This document shows, piece after piece, positions 48,879 through 57,948 of a DNA stretch of 64,000 nucleotides; the stretch's first letter is position 1; each line of letters starts with the position of its first letter. The notes beneath the pieces are model-generated. The model searched no databases and was not told the origin of the DNA. It saw nothing but the letters and a program-made list of their open reading frames with translations. The stretch is taken from assembly GCF_026810225.1 (NCBI RefSeq), contig NZ_CP113865.1:950001-1014000 (forward strand). Reading direction: 5' to 3'. A program made the position numbers and the translations under genes. This DNA is from Caldicellulosiruptor morganii (GTDB lineage: Bacteria > Bacillota > Thermoanaerobacteria > Caldicellulosiruptorales > Caldicellulosiruptoraceae).

Positions 48879-48933
48879 AACCACCCCACAGTAAATTTTG
48901 CTTTAGTGCAGCTGCAGTGGGGTGGTTGTTTTT
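48879..48933. terminator. Bidirectional terminator between helicase gene and gltX
   Basis: AACCACCCCAC and GTGGGGTGGTT form an 11-bp stem with a 27-nt loop. The plus side has GTTTTTT after it and the minus side has a T-run too, so it serves both convergent genes. Confidence 0.9.
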
Positions 48934-48937
48934 TAAA

Positions 48938-50383
48938 TTATTTCAAAAACATATCACAGGCCTTTTTTATTCTCTTTACAACCTCATCTTTTCCCATAAC
49001 TTCCATCATCTCAAAAAGTCCGGGTGTGACAGTTCTTCCACTTATACAAACTCTGATGGTATGAATAATGTTTGCCGCTTTGATGTTTAGCTCTTCGGCT
49101 TTTTTGCGCACAAGATTTTCAATCTTTGATGCTGTGAAAGGCTCCAAATTTCTAAGTTCATGTAAGAGAGATTTTACAATACTGAGGTTATCGGCTGTTA
49201 GGTACTTTTCCACACCTTTTTGCTCAAATTCATAATTGTCATCAAAAAAATATACGCTTGCGTCAACTACTTCCACTAAGGTCTTTACTTTTTCACGAAC
49301 AAGTTTCAAAACAGATTTTACATACTCTTTATCAAACCTCTCAATCTCAATGCCTTTTTTGGAATAAAAATACTTCATTCTTTCATACAGATCTTCAATA
49401 TCAATCTCTTTAAGATAATAACCATTTATCCATGTTAGCTTATTTGTATCATATATGGCAGCATTTTTGGATACTTTTTCAAGCTCAAACTTCTCTATTG
49501 CTTCATCAAGTCCAATTATGGTTCTGTCTTTGCCGGGTGACCAGCCAAGCAGCAAAAGGTAGTTGACAATTGCCTCTTTTAAGTATCCATTTTCAAAAAA
49601 TTCTTCAACAGATGTTGCACCGTGTCTTTTGCTCAGTTTGCTTCTATCCGGTGCTAAAATCATAGGAACATGTGCAAACTGTGGCGGCTGAATGTTTAAA
49701 GCATCATAGATTATTAGCTGCTTTGGAGTGTTCGAAAGATGCTCTTCAGCCCTTATAACATGCGATATTTTCATAAGATAATCATCAATTACACAAACAA
49801 AGTTATAGGTTGGATTTCCGTCAGACTTCAGAATTATAAAATCGTCTAACTGGTCATTGGAAAATTCGACATCTCCTCTGATTATGTCATGAACAATTGT
49901 AACACCTTCCTGGGGTGCTTTTATTCTGACAACTGCCTTTTCACCGTTTTTGATTCTTTTTTTAGCTTCATCAAGACCAATATTTCTGCACTTTTTGCTG
50001 TACTTGTACGGAATCTTTTGCTCCCTTGCTATTTGCCTTTCTCTTTCTATCTCTTCCTGTGTACAAAAACAGTAATAAGCCTTTCCCTCTTCTAAAAGCT
50101 TCTGGATGTATTCAAGATATATTTCCTTTCTCTGAGATTGAAAGTACGGTCCAAAGTCGCCGCCAACATCAGGACCTTCATCCCATTCAATTCCAAGCCA
50201 TCTCAAGCTTCTCATAATACCTTCTGCCCACTCAGCTCTTGACCTCTCTACATCAGTGTCTTCTATACGCAAAATAAATTTCCCATTGTGTTTTTTGGCA
50301 AATAGATAGTTGAAAAGTGCTGTCCTTGCACCGCCTATGTGAAGCTGACCGGTCGGACTTGGTGCAAATCTAACTCTTACCAT
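48938..50383 (-). CDS. gltX: Glutamyl-tRNA synthetase
   Basis: 481 aa class I aminoacyl-tRNA synthetase. RFAPSPTGQLHIGGARTALFNYL contains the HIGH-type HIGG motif (16-19). KLSKRHG is the KMSKS equivalent at about 244-250. A possible zinc site, FCTQEEIERER near residue 107, is incomplete, as in many Firmicutes. In Gram-positive bacteria this enzyme often also charges tRNA-Gln for amidation. Whether it does so here cannot be told. AGGAG precedes the ATG. Confidence 0.96.
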   Translation of the reverse strand: MVRVRFAPSPTGQLHIGGARTALFNYLFAKKHNGKFILRIEDTDVERSRAEWAEGIMRSLRWLGIEWDEGPDVGGDFGPYFQSQRKEIYLEYIQKLLEEGKAYYCFCTQEEIERERQIAREQKIPYKYSKKCRNIGLDEAKKRIKNGEKAVVRIKAPQEGVTIVHDIIRGDVEFSNDQLDDFIILKSDGNPTYNFVCVIDDYLMKISHVIRAEEHLSNTPKQLIIYDALNIQPPQFAHVPMILAPDRSKLSKRHGATSVEEFFENGYLKEAIVNYLLLLGWSPGKDRTIIGLDEAIEKFELEKVSKNAAIYDTNKLTWINGYYLKEIDIEDLYERMKYFYSKKGIEIERFDKEYVKSVLKLVREKVKTLVEVVDASVYFFDDNYEFEQKGVEKYLTADNLSIVKSLLHELRNLEPFTASKIENLVRKKAEELNIKAANIIHTIRVCISGRTVTPGLFEMMEVMGKDEVVKRIKKACDMFLK

Positions 50384-50444
50384 CTTTTTACTCCTTTCGT
50401 TTAAAGCTTTGTTTTGGTTCAGTGTTAGTTTTGTGACAGATTGT

Positions 50445-50453
50445 ATTATAACA
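50445..50453 (-). promoter_or_regulatory. Extended -10 promoter of gltX
   Basis: On the minus strand TG-T-TATAAT, 62 nt upstream of the gltX ATG. No strong -35. No T-box features were seen in the short leader. Confidence 0.65.
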
Positions 50454-50526
50454 TAAAAATGTTAATGAAAGAGTATCTTATCTTTTTATCTACCTTATAA
50501 TTTATGATAGATAAAAAATATATTAG

Positions 50527-50898
50527 GCTACCAACAGCAAAAATCAGGAAAAATTAGAAAATATTTATAAAACATTTGGGAGTGCAATACTTGTTATGGG
50601 TTTTGCATCTATCATGTATTTAGACAGTCGTGAAGCAATTAAATTTGCACAGCTTTTGGTAGCGGATAAATTAAGTTTTAAAGATGCATTTGTGCAGGCT
50701 GCAAGAATTTATCAGCCACAAAGGCAAGATGGTCAAAGCAGTATTGTTCGTATAATGGGATATAAATTAGCAGCGAATGATTCGCTTTATAGTTTTTATG
50801 GCTGTCGACCTGAAAAAGAATGGTATAGAAATTACAAGCAAGGATATAGTATAATAGCAGATGTAAAAATACCTGCAACTGGGGTAGTTATTAGGTAA
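50527..50898 (+). pseudogene. C-terminal fragment of a larger protein
   Basis: An open frame from just after TAG at 50524 reads about 123 residues. The first ATG (50596) has no SD and lies in the middle of a clear fold segment (FGSAILVMGFASIMYLDSREAIKFAQLLV). This looks like the end of a caspase/gingipain-fold type domain, where GFxS and a helix precede the tail, but that is a low-confidence recollection. The upstream part is missing, so it is most likely a 5'-truncated gene. Confidence 0.5.
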
Positions 50899-50917
50899 AT
50901 GAGAGGGGTTGAGCTAA

Positions 50918-51856
50918 ATGAAAATAAAAAATGCTAAAATGCAAAGTATATTAAAAATTTCTTTTATAGTGCTAATAATTGCTTTTATAGCGGGTTATTT
51001 TTTGTATATTAAAGCAAACAGGATACCGCCGCTTAATATTCCTATGCCAGGAAATGAAATACCTGACATAGACTATAAAGTGGCAGCCAAATTTGACAAT
51101 TTGCCTGTTGAAGCTATGGTATACAAATTTAAAAAGCCAAAAAACATAGATACAGAGATTAAATCTTTAGCTAAAATATTTGGACTAAAAGGTGAAGTGG
51201 AATATCAACCTATATGGAGAGCTTATTCGATAAAGGAGAAAATAGATGAAAAGTATTATCGTGAATTTGAATATGAAATTGATACAGGGAGATGGCATTA
51301 TGTAGATAGAAAAGAACTTAATAATGATGATCCACAAAATCTACCTTCTGATGAAGAAGCAAAAAAGATTGCACTTGACTTTTTGAAAAAGAATGGTATT
51401 TATGATAAAAGATTTATTTATTGTGCGGTTACAGACGATTCCTCTGGCGATAAAATTACAAATGATTATAAGGTTCATCACAAGAGTGTATATTTTTATC
51501 CCGTGGTAGAAGGAAAACCTGTGTATGGTGTTTCAAGGATAATTGTGGTTGTAGGTGATAATGGTAAGATATTAGAAGTTTATAAATGGTATAAGGAGTT
51601 TGAAGAATACAGTAAGGTAAAGGTAGTGCCTGCAGAGAAAGCTTTTGAAAAAGTTAAAAATAAAAAAGCATCGATTAATATCAATCCTATGGCAAAGTCT
51701 GCAACAATCAAAAAAGTTATTCTTGCTTACTGGGAAGATGCAGGTACAATTGAAGAGCAGCCATATTTGCAACCTGTTTGGGTATTTGCCGGTGAGGCAG
51801 TGATTGAAGATGGGAAAGTAGAAAAATTTGATGCTGTTGTTCCGGCTATAGAGTAA
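50918..51856 (+). CDS. Membrane-anchored protein of unknown function
   Basis: 312 aa. One transmembrane helix (about 11-31) after a Lys-rich start, then an extracytoplasmic part with alternating strands and helices. There are repeated segments that look like small PepSY/YycI-type beta-alpha units (about 85-140, 200-245), but no firm family match. GAGAGGGG lies upstream of the ATG. It follows the truncated gene by 19 nt and may have been its operon partner. Confidence 0.6.
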   Translation: MKIKNAKMQSILKISFIVLIIAFIAGYFLYIKANRIPPLNIPMPGNEIPDIDYKVAAKFDNLPVEAMVYKFKKPKNIDTEIKSLAKIFGLKGEVEYQPIWRAYSIKEKIDEKYYREFEYEIDTGRWHYVDRKELNNDDPQNLPSDEEAKKIALDFLKKNGIYDKRFIYCAVTDDSSGDKITNDYKVHHKSVYFYPVVEGKPVYGVSRIIVVVGDNGKILEVYKWYKEFEEYSKVKVVPAEKAFEKVKNKKASININPMAKSATIKKVILAYWEDAGTIEEQPYLQPVWVFAGEAVIEDGKVEKFDAVVPAIE

Positions 51857-52001
51857 AAGTTCGGACTGGTTGTTTATGCAGGAATGTTTCAGACAATGAT
51901 TTTTGATGATAATTAATGAACAGTAAGAAACATAAGAAATAAGATAAAAACTATTTAATAAACAGAATACAAAACAGTACACCTGTGTTTTTAAGGCTAA
52001 C

Positions 52002-52034
52002 AAAGGGGTGGGGAATTTTTGCTTCCCCTTTTGT
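52002..52034 (+). terminator. Probable terminator in the 51857-52409 intergenic region
   Basis: AAAGGGG pairs with CCCCTTT (or GGGGAA with TTCCCC) around a T-rich loop, followed by TGTTATTTT. Apart from this and the promoter at 52347, the 550-nt gap is AT-rich and shows no gene. Confidence 0.65.
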
Positions 52035-52346
52035 TATTTTATATGAGAAACCAAGTGAATATTATAACTTGTATTAGCACTCAATTCGATCTAAATAATC
52101 CTTATTAGCTTTTAAGTAAGTTTTGTTTTGCCAGCTTCTAAAATTTTAGTGTAGCATCTGATGGGGTAAGATTGTTATCATAAATAAAGTAGTTTTGATA
52201 CATGTAAATCACAATCCTTTTATAAATAAAAATTTCTGTATAAACTATAAATTAAAAACAATATAAAAAGTTGGACGTTATTTTATTAATAGCATTGTAT
52301 TTTATAATTCTGTAAAATCTTGACATTGTTTGCTTGCAAAAAATTT

Positions 52347-52375
52347 TTGACAAAAGAGCAGAAGTTTATTATCAT
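52347..52375 (+). promoter_or_regulatory. Promoter of the ylxM-ffh operon
   Basis: Perfect TTGACA, 17-nt spacer, TATCAT. A TATAAT overlaps it at 52375 and another TTGACA is at 52320, so the exact start of transcription is open. Confidence 0.7.
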
Positions 52376-52409
52376 ATAATAGTGTCAAGTTTTTAAGCTT
52401 TACAGAGAG

Positions 52410-52772
52410 ATGAAATTAAAAATGCAGCAAGAAAATAAAATATATTTGAGCCTTCTTTATGACTTTTATAAAGACTTTTTAACCGAGAGACAGCAAAAAA
52501 TTGTTGAACTGTATGTAAATGAAGATTTGACACTGGGAGAGATATCTCAGGAGCTTGGTATATCACGTCAGGGAGTTTTTGATTCGTTAAGAAAGGCAGA
52601 GATTACGTTAAAAAATTTTGAAGAAAAACTAAAATTAGCTGATAAGTATTACAAAAGTAAAAGTATAATAGAAGAAATTATTAAAAGACTGAAGAGAGTT
52701 TATGAAAAATACGGTGATGAAGAAATTATGAATATAATAAATAGCATTCAGGAGTGGCAGGAAAATGTTTAA
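52410..52772 (+). CDS. ylxM: YlxM/p13-like helix-turn-helix protein
   Basis: 120 aa. N-terminal sigma-70 region 4-like HTH: LTERQQKIVELYVNEDLTLGEISQELGISRQGVFDSLRKAE. A helical tail follows. This family lies next to ffh in Firmicutes and may regulate or assist the SRP genes. ATG 52410 or ATG 52422 could be the start. GAGAG is adjacent to the first and 10 nt from the second. Overlaps ffh by 8 nt. Confidence 0.9.
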   Translation: MKLKMQQENKIYLSLLYDFYKDFLTERQQKIVELYVNEDLTLGEISQELGISRQGVFDSLRKAEITLKNFEEKLKLADKYYKSKSIIEEIIKRLKRVYEKYGDEEIMNIINSIQEWQENV

Positions 52773-54096
52773 TAGTCTTTCAGAAAAACTGCAGGATGTG
52801 TTTAAAAAGCTAAGGGGCAAGGGTAAGCTAACAGAAAAAGATATCAAAGAGGCAATGAAAGAGGTAAAGCTTGCCCTTCTGGAAGCAGATGTCAACTACA
52901 GGGTTGTAAAGGATTTTATAAACAATGTCACCCAGAAGGCTGTCGGCAATGAGGTTTTGGAGAGCCTTACACCTGCCCAGCAGGTAATAAAGATTGTGTA
53001 TGATGAGATGGTGAGCCTTTTAGGGGGAAATGACACAAAGCTTACCTTTTCTCCGAGTGGGTTTTCAATCTATATGATGGTTGGCTTGCAGGGTTCAGGC
53101 AAAACCACAACTGCAGGGAAACTTGCAGCGCTTTTGAAAAAGCAGGGGAAAAAGCCGCTTTTGATAGCGTGTGACATCTACCGACCTGCGGCTATTAAAC
53201 AGCTTGAAGTGGTTGCAGAAAAGGTTGGAGTCAGTTGCTATGCCGATTATGACAAAAAAGATGCTGTAAAGATTGCTGTTGAGGGTGTGAACTTTGCAAA
53301 GTCAAACAGATTTGATGTAGCAATTGTAGACACAGCAGGAAGGCTTCATATAAATGAAGAACTGATGAATGAGCTTGTCAGTATTAAAAATACAATAAAA
53401 CCCACAGAGATTTTGCTTGTTTTGGATGCCATGACCGGTCAGGATGCTGTGAATGTTGCCGAGGCGTTCAATAACCAGCTCGGAATTGATGGAATTATTA
53501 TGACAAAGCTTGACGGTGATACAAGAGGTGGCGCTGCTCTTTCTGTCAAGGCTATAACAGGAAAACCCATCAAATTTGCAGGAATGGGCGAAAAGATGGA
53601 AGACTTGGAGGTATTTTATCCTGACAGAATGGCATCAAGAATACTGGGAATGGGAGATGTCCTTACCTTAATTGAAAAGGCACAGGAAGCAATTGACCAG
53701 AAAAAGGCAGAAGAACTCGAAAAGAAGCTCAGAAACATGGAATTTACGCTTGAGGACTTTTTAGACCAGCTAAAGCAAATAAAAAGAATGGGACCACTTT
53801 CACAGATAATTTCAATGATTCCGGGTGTTAAGATAAAAGGCGATGTTGATATTGACGCAGGTGAAAAAGAGCTTAAAAAGATTGAGGCAATTATCAATTC
53901 CATGACAAAAGAAGAGCGAAGGAATCCGGGTATTATTAATTCCAGCAGAAAAAGAAGAATTGCTCTGGGTTCAGGTACTCAGGTTCAGGATGTGAACAGG
54001 CTTTTAAAACAGTTTGAAGATATGAAGAGAATGATGAAACAATTTTCAAATCCTCATATTGCTAAGAAAGGAAAATTTAAATTTCCTTTCATGTAA
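52765..54096 (+). CDS. ffh: Signal recognition particle protein Ffh
   Basis: 443 aa SRP54 GTPase that delivers nascent membrane proteins to the translocon with 4.5S RNA. N domain (1-90), then G domain with [15 protein letters not shown] (P-loop near 110), [17 protein letters not shown] and [12 protein letters not shown]. The methionine-rich M domain (about 300-443) holds the RNA-binding segment RIALGSGT. The SRP RNA gene was not found in the window. Confidence 0.96.
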   Translation: MFNSLSEKLQDVFKKLRGKGKLTEKDIKEAMKEVKLALLEADVNYRVVKDFINNVTQKAVGNEVLESLTPAQQVIKIVYDEMVSLLGGNDTKLTFSPSGFSIYMMVGLQGSGKTTTAGKLAALLKKQGKKPLLIACDIYRPAAIKQLEVVAEKVGVSCYADYDKKDAVKIAVEGVNFAKSNRFDVAIVDTAGRLHINEELMNELVSIKNTIKPTEILLVLDAMTGQDAVNVAEAFNNQLGIDGIIMTKLDGDTRGGAALSVKAITGKPIKFAGMGEKMEDLEVFYPDRMASRILGMGDVLTLIEKAQEAIDQKKAEELEKKLRNMEFTLEDFLDQLKQIKRMGPLSQIISMIPGVKIKGDVDIDAGEKELKKIEAIINSMTKEERRNPGIINSSRKRRIALGSGTQVQDVNRLLKQFEDMKRMMKQFSNPHIAKKGKFKFPFM

Positions 54097-54129
54097 TATA
54101 AAAATTTTTGATAAGGGGAGGTGATATGT

Positions 54130-54375
54130 GTGGCAGTAAGGATTAGACTTAAAAGAATGGGTGCAAAGAACAATCCATTTTATAGAATTGTTGTTGCAGA
54201 TTCAAGAAGTCCAAGAGATGGAAAAACAATTGATGAGATAGGATATTATAATCCTCTCAGAAATCCTGCTGATATCAAGGTTGATGTTGAGAAAGCAAAA
54301 AAATGGCTTTCCAACGGTGCTCAGCCGACAGATACTGTAAAGATTTTGCTCAAAAAAGCCGGTGTGATTGAATAA
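54130..54375 (+). CDS. rpsP: 30S ribosomal protein S16
   Basis: 81 aa. Family pattern [43 protein letters not shown] 54130 was chosen since MAVRIRL is the usual N-terminus and GGGGAGGTG ends 6 nt upstream. Standard position after ffh. Confidence 0.96.
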   Translation: MAVRIRLKRMGAKNNPFYRIVVADSRSPRDGKTIDEIGYYNPLRNPADIKVDVEKAKKWLSNGAQPTDTVKILLKKAGVIE

Positions 54376-54403
54376 TCCATTTTACAAAGGAGGGGTAGCT
54401 TTC

Positions 54404-54637
54404 ATGCTAAAAGATTTGGTTGAGGTCATTGCAAAGTCTCTTGTTGACAATCCAGACCAGGTAAAGGTTAGCGAAATCCACGGTGAGCAATCTGTAATAA
54501 TAGAATTAAAGGTTGCTCCTGAAGATATGGGTAAAGTTATAGGTAAACAGGGCAGAATTGCAAGGGCTATCAGAACGGTTGTAAGAGCTGCAGCCAGCAA
54601 AGAAAACAAGAGAGTTATTGTTGAAATTTTACAATAA
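54404..54637 (+). CDS. khpA: KH-domain RNA-binding protein (KhpA/YlqC)
   Basis: 77 aa single KH domain with GKVIGKQGRIARAIRTVVRAAA, where GKQG is the GxxG RNA-contact loop. It commonly pairs with KhpB in cell-size and ribosome control. ATG 54404 was chosen for AAGGAGG 10 nt upstream. An in-frame extension upstream overlaps rpsP. Confidence 0.93.
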   Translation: MLKDLVEVIAKSLVDNPDQVKVSEIHGEQSVIIELKVAPEDMGKVIGKQGRIARAIRTVVRAAASKENKRVIVEILQ

Positions 54638-54670
54638 AAGAGTTAGGCGCTCTTTTGCCTAACTCTTTTT
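54636..54670 (+). terminator. Internal terminator between khpA and rimM
   Basis: AAAAGAGTTAGGC and GCCTAACTCTTTT form a long stem with an 8-nt loop, followed by TT. It lies inside an otherwise tight operon and should reduce expression of rimM and beyond. Confidence 0.85.
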
Positions 54671-54680
54671 TAAAAGGTGA

Positions 54681-55196
<516 letters not shown>

Positions 55197-55198
55197 AA

Positions 55199-55936
55199 AT
55201 GGTATTTAAGGTTTTAACCCTGTTTCCAGAAGTGATTTTACAGGCAACAAATTTCAGTATTTTAAAAAGAGCACAGCAAAGAAATCTAATTAGGATTGAA
55301 GCAGTGAATATAAGAGATTATACAAAAGATAAACACAAAAGGACAGATGATTATCCTTATGGTGGCGGCTTTGGGATGGTTATGACTGCCCAGCCGATAA
55401 TTGATGCGTATGAGAGTACAAAGCCTGATAAACCTCACAGAGTAATTTATCTCACACCTCAGGGAAGGAGATATACACAGGATATTGCAAAAGAGCTATC
55501 AAAAGAGGAAGAACTTGTTATAATCTGTGGACATTATGAAGGAATAGACCAGAGGGTTATTGATTTGATTGTAACAGATGAGATTTCAATAGGAGATTAT
55601 GTTCTAAGCGGAGGAGAGTATGCAGCTCTTGTTTTAATTGATTCTATATCCAGGCTTGTTGAAGGTGTAATTGAAAAGGAATCAGTACAAGAGGAAAGTT
55701 TTTCTGATGGTCTTCTGGAATATCCCCAGTATACAAGACCATATGAATTTAGAGGGCTAAAAGTTCCGGATGTTCTTCTTTCAGGAGATCATGAAAAGAT
55801 AAAAAAATGGAGAAGAGAACAGAGTTTGCTAAAAACTATCAAGTCAAGACCTGAGCTTTTAAATGGTGTAGCTTTGACAAAAGAAGATAGAGAATTTTTA
55901 ATAAAATATTGTGAGAGCCAAAAAATTGTGTTATAA
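55199..55936 (+). CDS. trmD: tRNA (guanine37-N1)-methyltransferase
   Basis: 245 aa SPOUT methyltransferase acting on G37 next to the anticodon. It shows LTLFPEV at the start, DDYPYGGGFGMVM, the trefoil-knot SAM site LVIICGHYEGIDQRVID, SIGDYVLSGGEYAALVLID and YPQYTRPYEFRG. Directly follows rimM, and its start lacks a separate strong SD, so coupling is likely. Confidence 0.96.
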   Translation: MVFKVLTLFPEVILQATNFSILKRAQQRNLIRIEAVNIRDYTKDKHKRTDDYPYGGGFGMVMTAQPIIDAYESTKPDKPHRVIYLTPQGRRYTQDIAKELSKEEELVIICGHYEGIDQRVIDLIVTDEISIGDYVLSGGEYAALVLIDSISRLVEGVIEKESVQEESFSDGLLEYPQYTRPYEFRGLKVPDVLLSGDHEKIKKWRREQSLLKTIKSRPELLNGVALTKEDREFLIKYCESQKIVL

Positions 55937-55949
55937 TTACACATGTTGT

Positions 55950-56030
55950 TCATTTTGAAGCTTTTTTCTTTAAATCGGATGGTCCTCTGCAATTGAAATA
56001 TTGAATTGCATGAACATCTATACGGGAAGG
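55950..56030 (+). ncRNA. Possible L19 leader
   Basis: The gap before rplS holds a GGATGGTCCTCTGC stretch and a hairpin TGCAATT/AATTGCA with a 9-nt loop just before the SD. Firmicutes have a ribosomal L19 autoregulatory leader here, and the position fits. I could not confirm the full consensus. Confidence 0.4.
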
Positions 56031-56044
56031 AGGGAAATGAAAAG

Positions 56045-56437
56045 ATGGATATCATAAGAGAGATTGAAAACGAAATGCTGAGGAAAGACATTCCTGATTT
56101 CAAACCCGGCGATACAGTAAGAGTTCATTTCAAGGTTATTGAAGGTGGAAGAGAGAGAATACAAGCTTTTGAGGGGCTTGTTATAAAAAGAAGAGGCAAA
56201 GGTCTTTCAGAGACTTTTACAGTAAGAAGAATATCTTACGGTGTCGGAGTTGAAAGAGTATTCCCTCTTCACTCACCAAGAATTGAAAAGATTGAAGTTG
56301 TGAGAAGAGGTAAAGTAAGAAGAGCAAAACTTTACTATATCAGAGAGAAAATTGGTAAAGCTGCAAAGATAAAAGAGCTTGTTGAAGCACCTCAGAAAGC
56401 AAATACTGATAATACTCAGGAAGAGACTAATGCTTAA
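56045..56437 (+). CDS. rplS: 50S ribosomal protein L19
   Basis: 130 aa. Located at the subunit interface. Family motif [31 protein letters not shown] and [23 protein letters not shown]. The last about 18 residues are an extra acidic tail, and its codons overlap the terminator stem. ATG 56045 has GGAAGGAGGG upstream. The longer frame reads through the leader. Confidence 0.96.
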   Translation: MDIIREIENEMLRKDIPDFKPGDTVRVHFKVIEGGRERIQAFEGLVIKRRGKGLSETFTVRRISYGVGVERVFPLHSPRIEKIEVVRRGKVRRAKLYYIREKIGKAAKIKELVEAPQKANTDNTQEETNA

Positions 56438-56462
56438 AGTTTTAAGCTTAGTCTCTTTTTTG
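56422..56462 (+). terminator. Terminator overlapping the end of rplS
   Basis: AGAGACTAA-T-GCTTAAA pairs with TTTAAGC-TTAGTCTCT, a 16-bp stem with one bulge and a 2-nt gap at the tip, then TTTTTTG. The rplS stop codon (56435-56437) lies within the 5' arm. Confidence 0.88.
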
Positions 56463-56495
56463 TATTTTTACCGGTGACAAAGGAGGTTTTTTTAT

Positions 56496-57344
56496 TTGAT
56501 TGTCCAGTGGTATCCAGGTCATATGCAAAAGGCAAAAAGAGAGATTCTTGAGATCAACAAATATGTGGATTTGTATCTTATACTCCTTGATGCAAGAGCG
56601 CCTTTAAGCTCGCGCAACGAAGATTTAGAAGTGCTTATAAAAGGAAAACCCATGATTTACCTTTTAAACAAGTCTGATCTGGCAGATGAAAAGAAGAATA
56701 ATCAGTTTTTAAAATATTTTGAATCAATTAATCATAAGGCAATTTGTATTGATTCCCTGAGAGGCACGAACATAAAGAATATATTCAAAATTGCCGAAAA
56801 TTTATTAAAAGATAAGATTGAAGAAGCAAGGCAAAAAGGGAGAAGGAAAATAATAAGATTTGGCGTTCTTGGTATACCAAATGTTGGAAAGTCCACTCTT
56901 ATAAATAAAATAACAAATTCTTCTAAAGCAAAAACTGGAGACAAACCCGGAGTTACAAGGTCCAAGCAGTGGATAAAGATAAATGACTATTTTGAAATGC
57001 TGGACACGCCAGGTATACTTCTCCCAAAGCTCGAGGATGACATGGTTGCTGTAAAGCTTTGTGCAATAGGGAGTATAAAGGATGAGCTGTATGACAGGGA
57101 GCTTGTTGCAAAAAAGACCATAGATATTATCAAGAAGGACTATTGTGATCTTTTAAATAAAAAGTATTCTCTTGACTTTTCAAACATGTCTGGGGATGAT
57201 TACCTTGTTGAGATTGGCAGAAAAAGAGGCTGTGTTTTGAAGGAAGGCAGGATTGACACATTAAAAGCTGCCAGTTTATTCTTGGAGGACTTGAGAAAAG
57301 CAAAAATTGGGAGGATAACACTTGATGAAATTGGGAGCAGATGA
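56496..57344 (+). CDS. rbgA: Ribosome biogenesis GTPase RbgA (YlqF)
   Basis: 282 aa circularly permuted GTPase needed for late 50S assembly. The order G4-G1-G3 is visible: LLNKSDLAD (about 55-63) precedes GIPNVGKSTLIN (about 126-137) and DTPGIL. The N-terminus IVQWYPGHMQKAKR is typical. TTG start with AAAGGAGG 12 nt upstream. It overlaps rnhB. Confidence 0.94.
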   Translation: MIVQWYPGHMQKAKREILEINKYVDLYLILLDARAPLSSRNEDLEVLIKGKPMIYLLNKSDLADEKKNNQFLKYFESINHKAICIDSLRGTNIKNIFKIAENLLKDKIEEARQKGRRKIIRFGVLGIPNVGKSTLINKITNSSKAKTGDKPGVTRSKQWIKINDYFEMLDTPGILLPKLEDDMVAVKLCAIGSIKDELYDRELVAKKTIDIIKKDYCDLLNKKYSLDFSNMSGDDYLVEIGRKRGCVLKEGRIDTLKAASLFLEDLRKAKIGRITLDEIGSR

Positions 57345-57942
57345 GAACTATTTTGAATTTGAAGAGAATTTGATAAAAGAGGGATATAGATTTATCTGTG
57401 GAGTTGATGAGGCGGGAAGAGGACCTTTAGCAGGACCTGTATTTGCTGCTGCTGTCATAATGGATAGACAAAGGATAATAGAAGGAGTTAGAGATTCAAA
57501 AAAGCTCACACCTAAAAAAAGGGAAAGGCTTTTTGAAGAGATTTTGAAAGAGAGTATTGCATATTCTGTTGCCATGGTTGACAGCAGAACTATTGATGAG
57601 ATAAATATAAACAATGCAACATTTTTGGCTATGAAAAATGCAATTGAATCTTTGGAGGTTGTTCCTGATATAGTTCTGGTTGATGGTTATGAGATTCCTG
57701 ATATGAATCTTCCTCAAAAGGCTCTGATAAAAGGTGACAGAAGGTCATATTCTATTGCATGTGCTTCTATTTTGGCAAAGGTTTCAAGGGATAGGTTTAT
57801 CACTCAGATATCTTCTTTATACCCTGATTACAGGTTTGAGAAGCACAAGGGCTATGGGACAAAAGAACATGTTCAGCTTATTTTAAAATATGGTCCGTGT
57901 GAACTTCACAGGAAGTCCTTTTTGAAAAACATTTTAAGGTGA
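57325..57942 (+). CDS. rnhB: Ribonuclease HII
   Basis: 205 aa. Removes ribonucleotides from DNA. GVDEAGRGPLAGPVFAAAVI carries the first acidic pair (Asp, Glu), DSKKL follows, then VLVDGYEIP (Asp) and SIACASILAKVSRD. ATG 57325, inside the end of rbgA, has GGGAGG about 10 nt upstream. A TTG one codon earlier is possible. Confidence 0.95.
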   Translation: MKLGADENYFEFEENLIKEGYRFICGVDEAGRGPLAGPVFAAAVIMDRQRIIEGVRDSKKLTPKKRERLFEEILKESIAYSVAMVDSRTIDEININNATFLAMKNAIESLEVVPDIVLVDGYEIPDMNLPQKALIKGDRRSYSIACASILAKVSRDRFITQISSLYPDYRFEKHKGYGTKEHVQLILKYGPCELHRKSFLKNILR

Positions 57943-57948
57943 TTAAAA

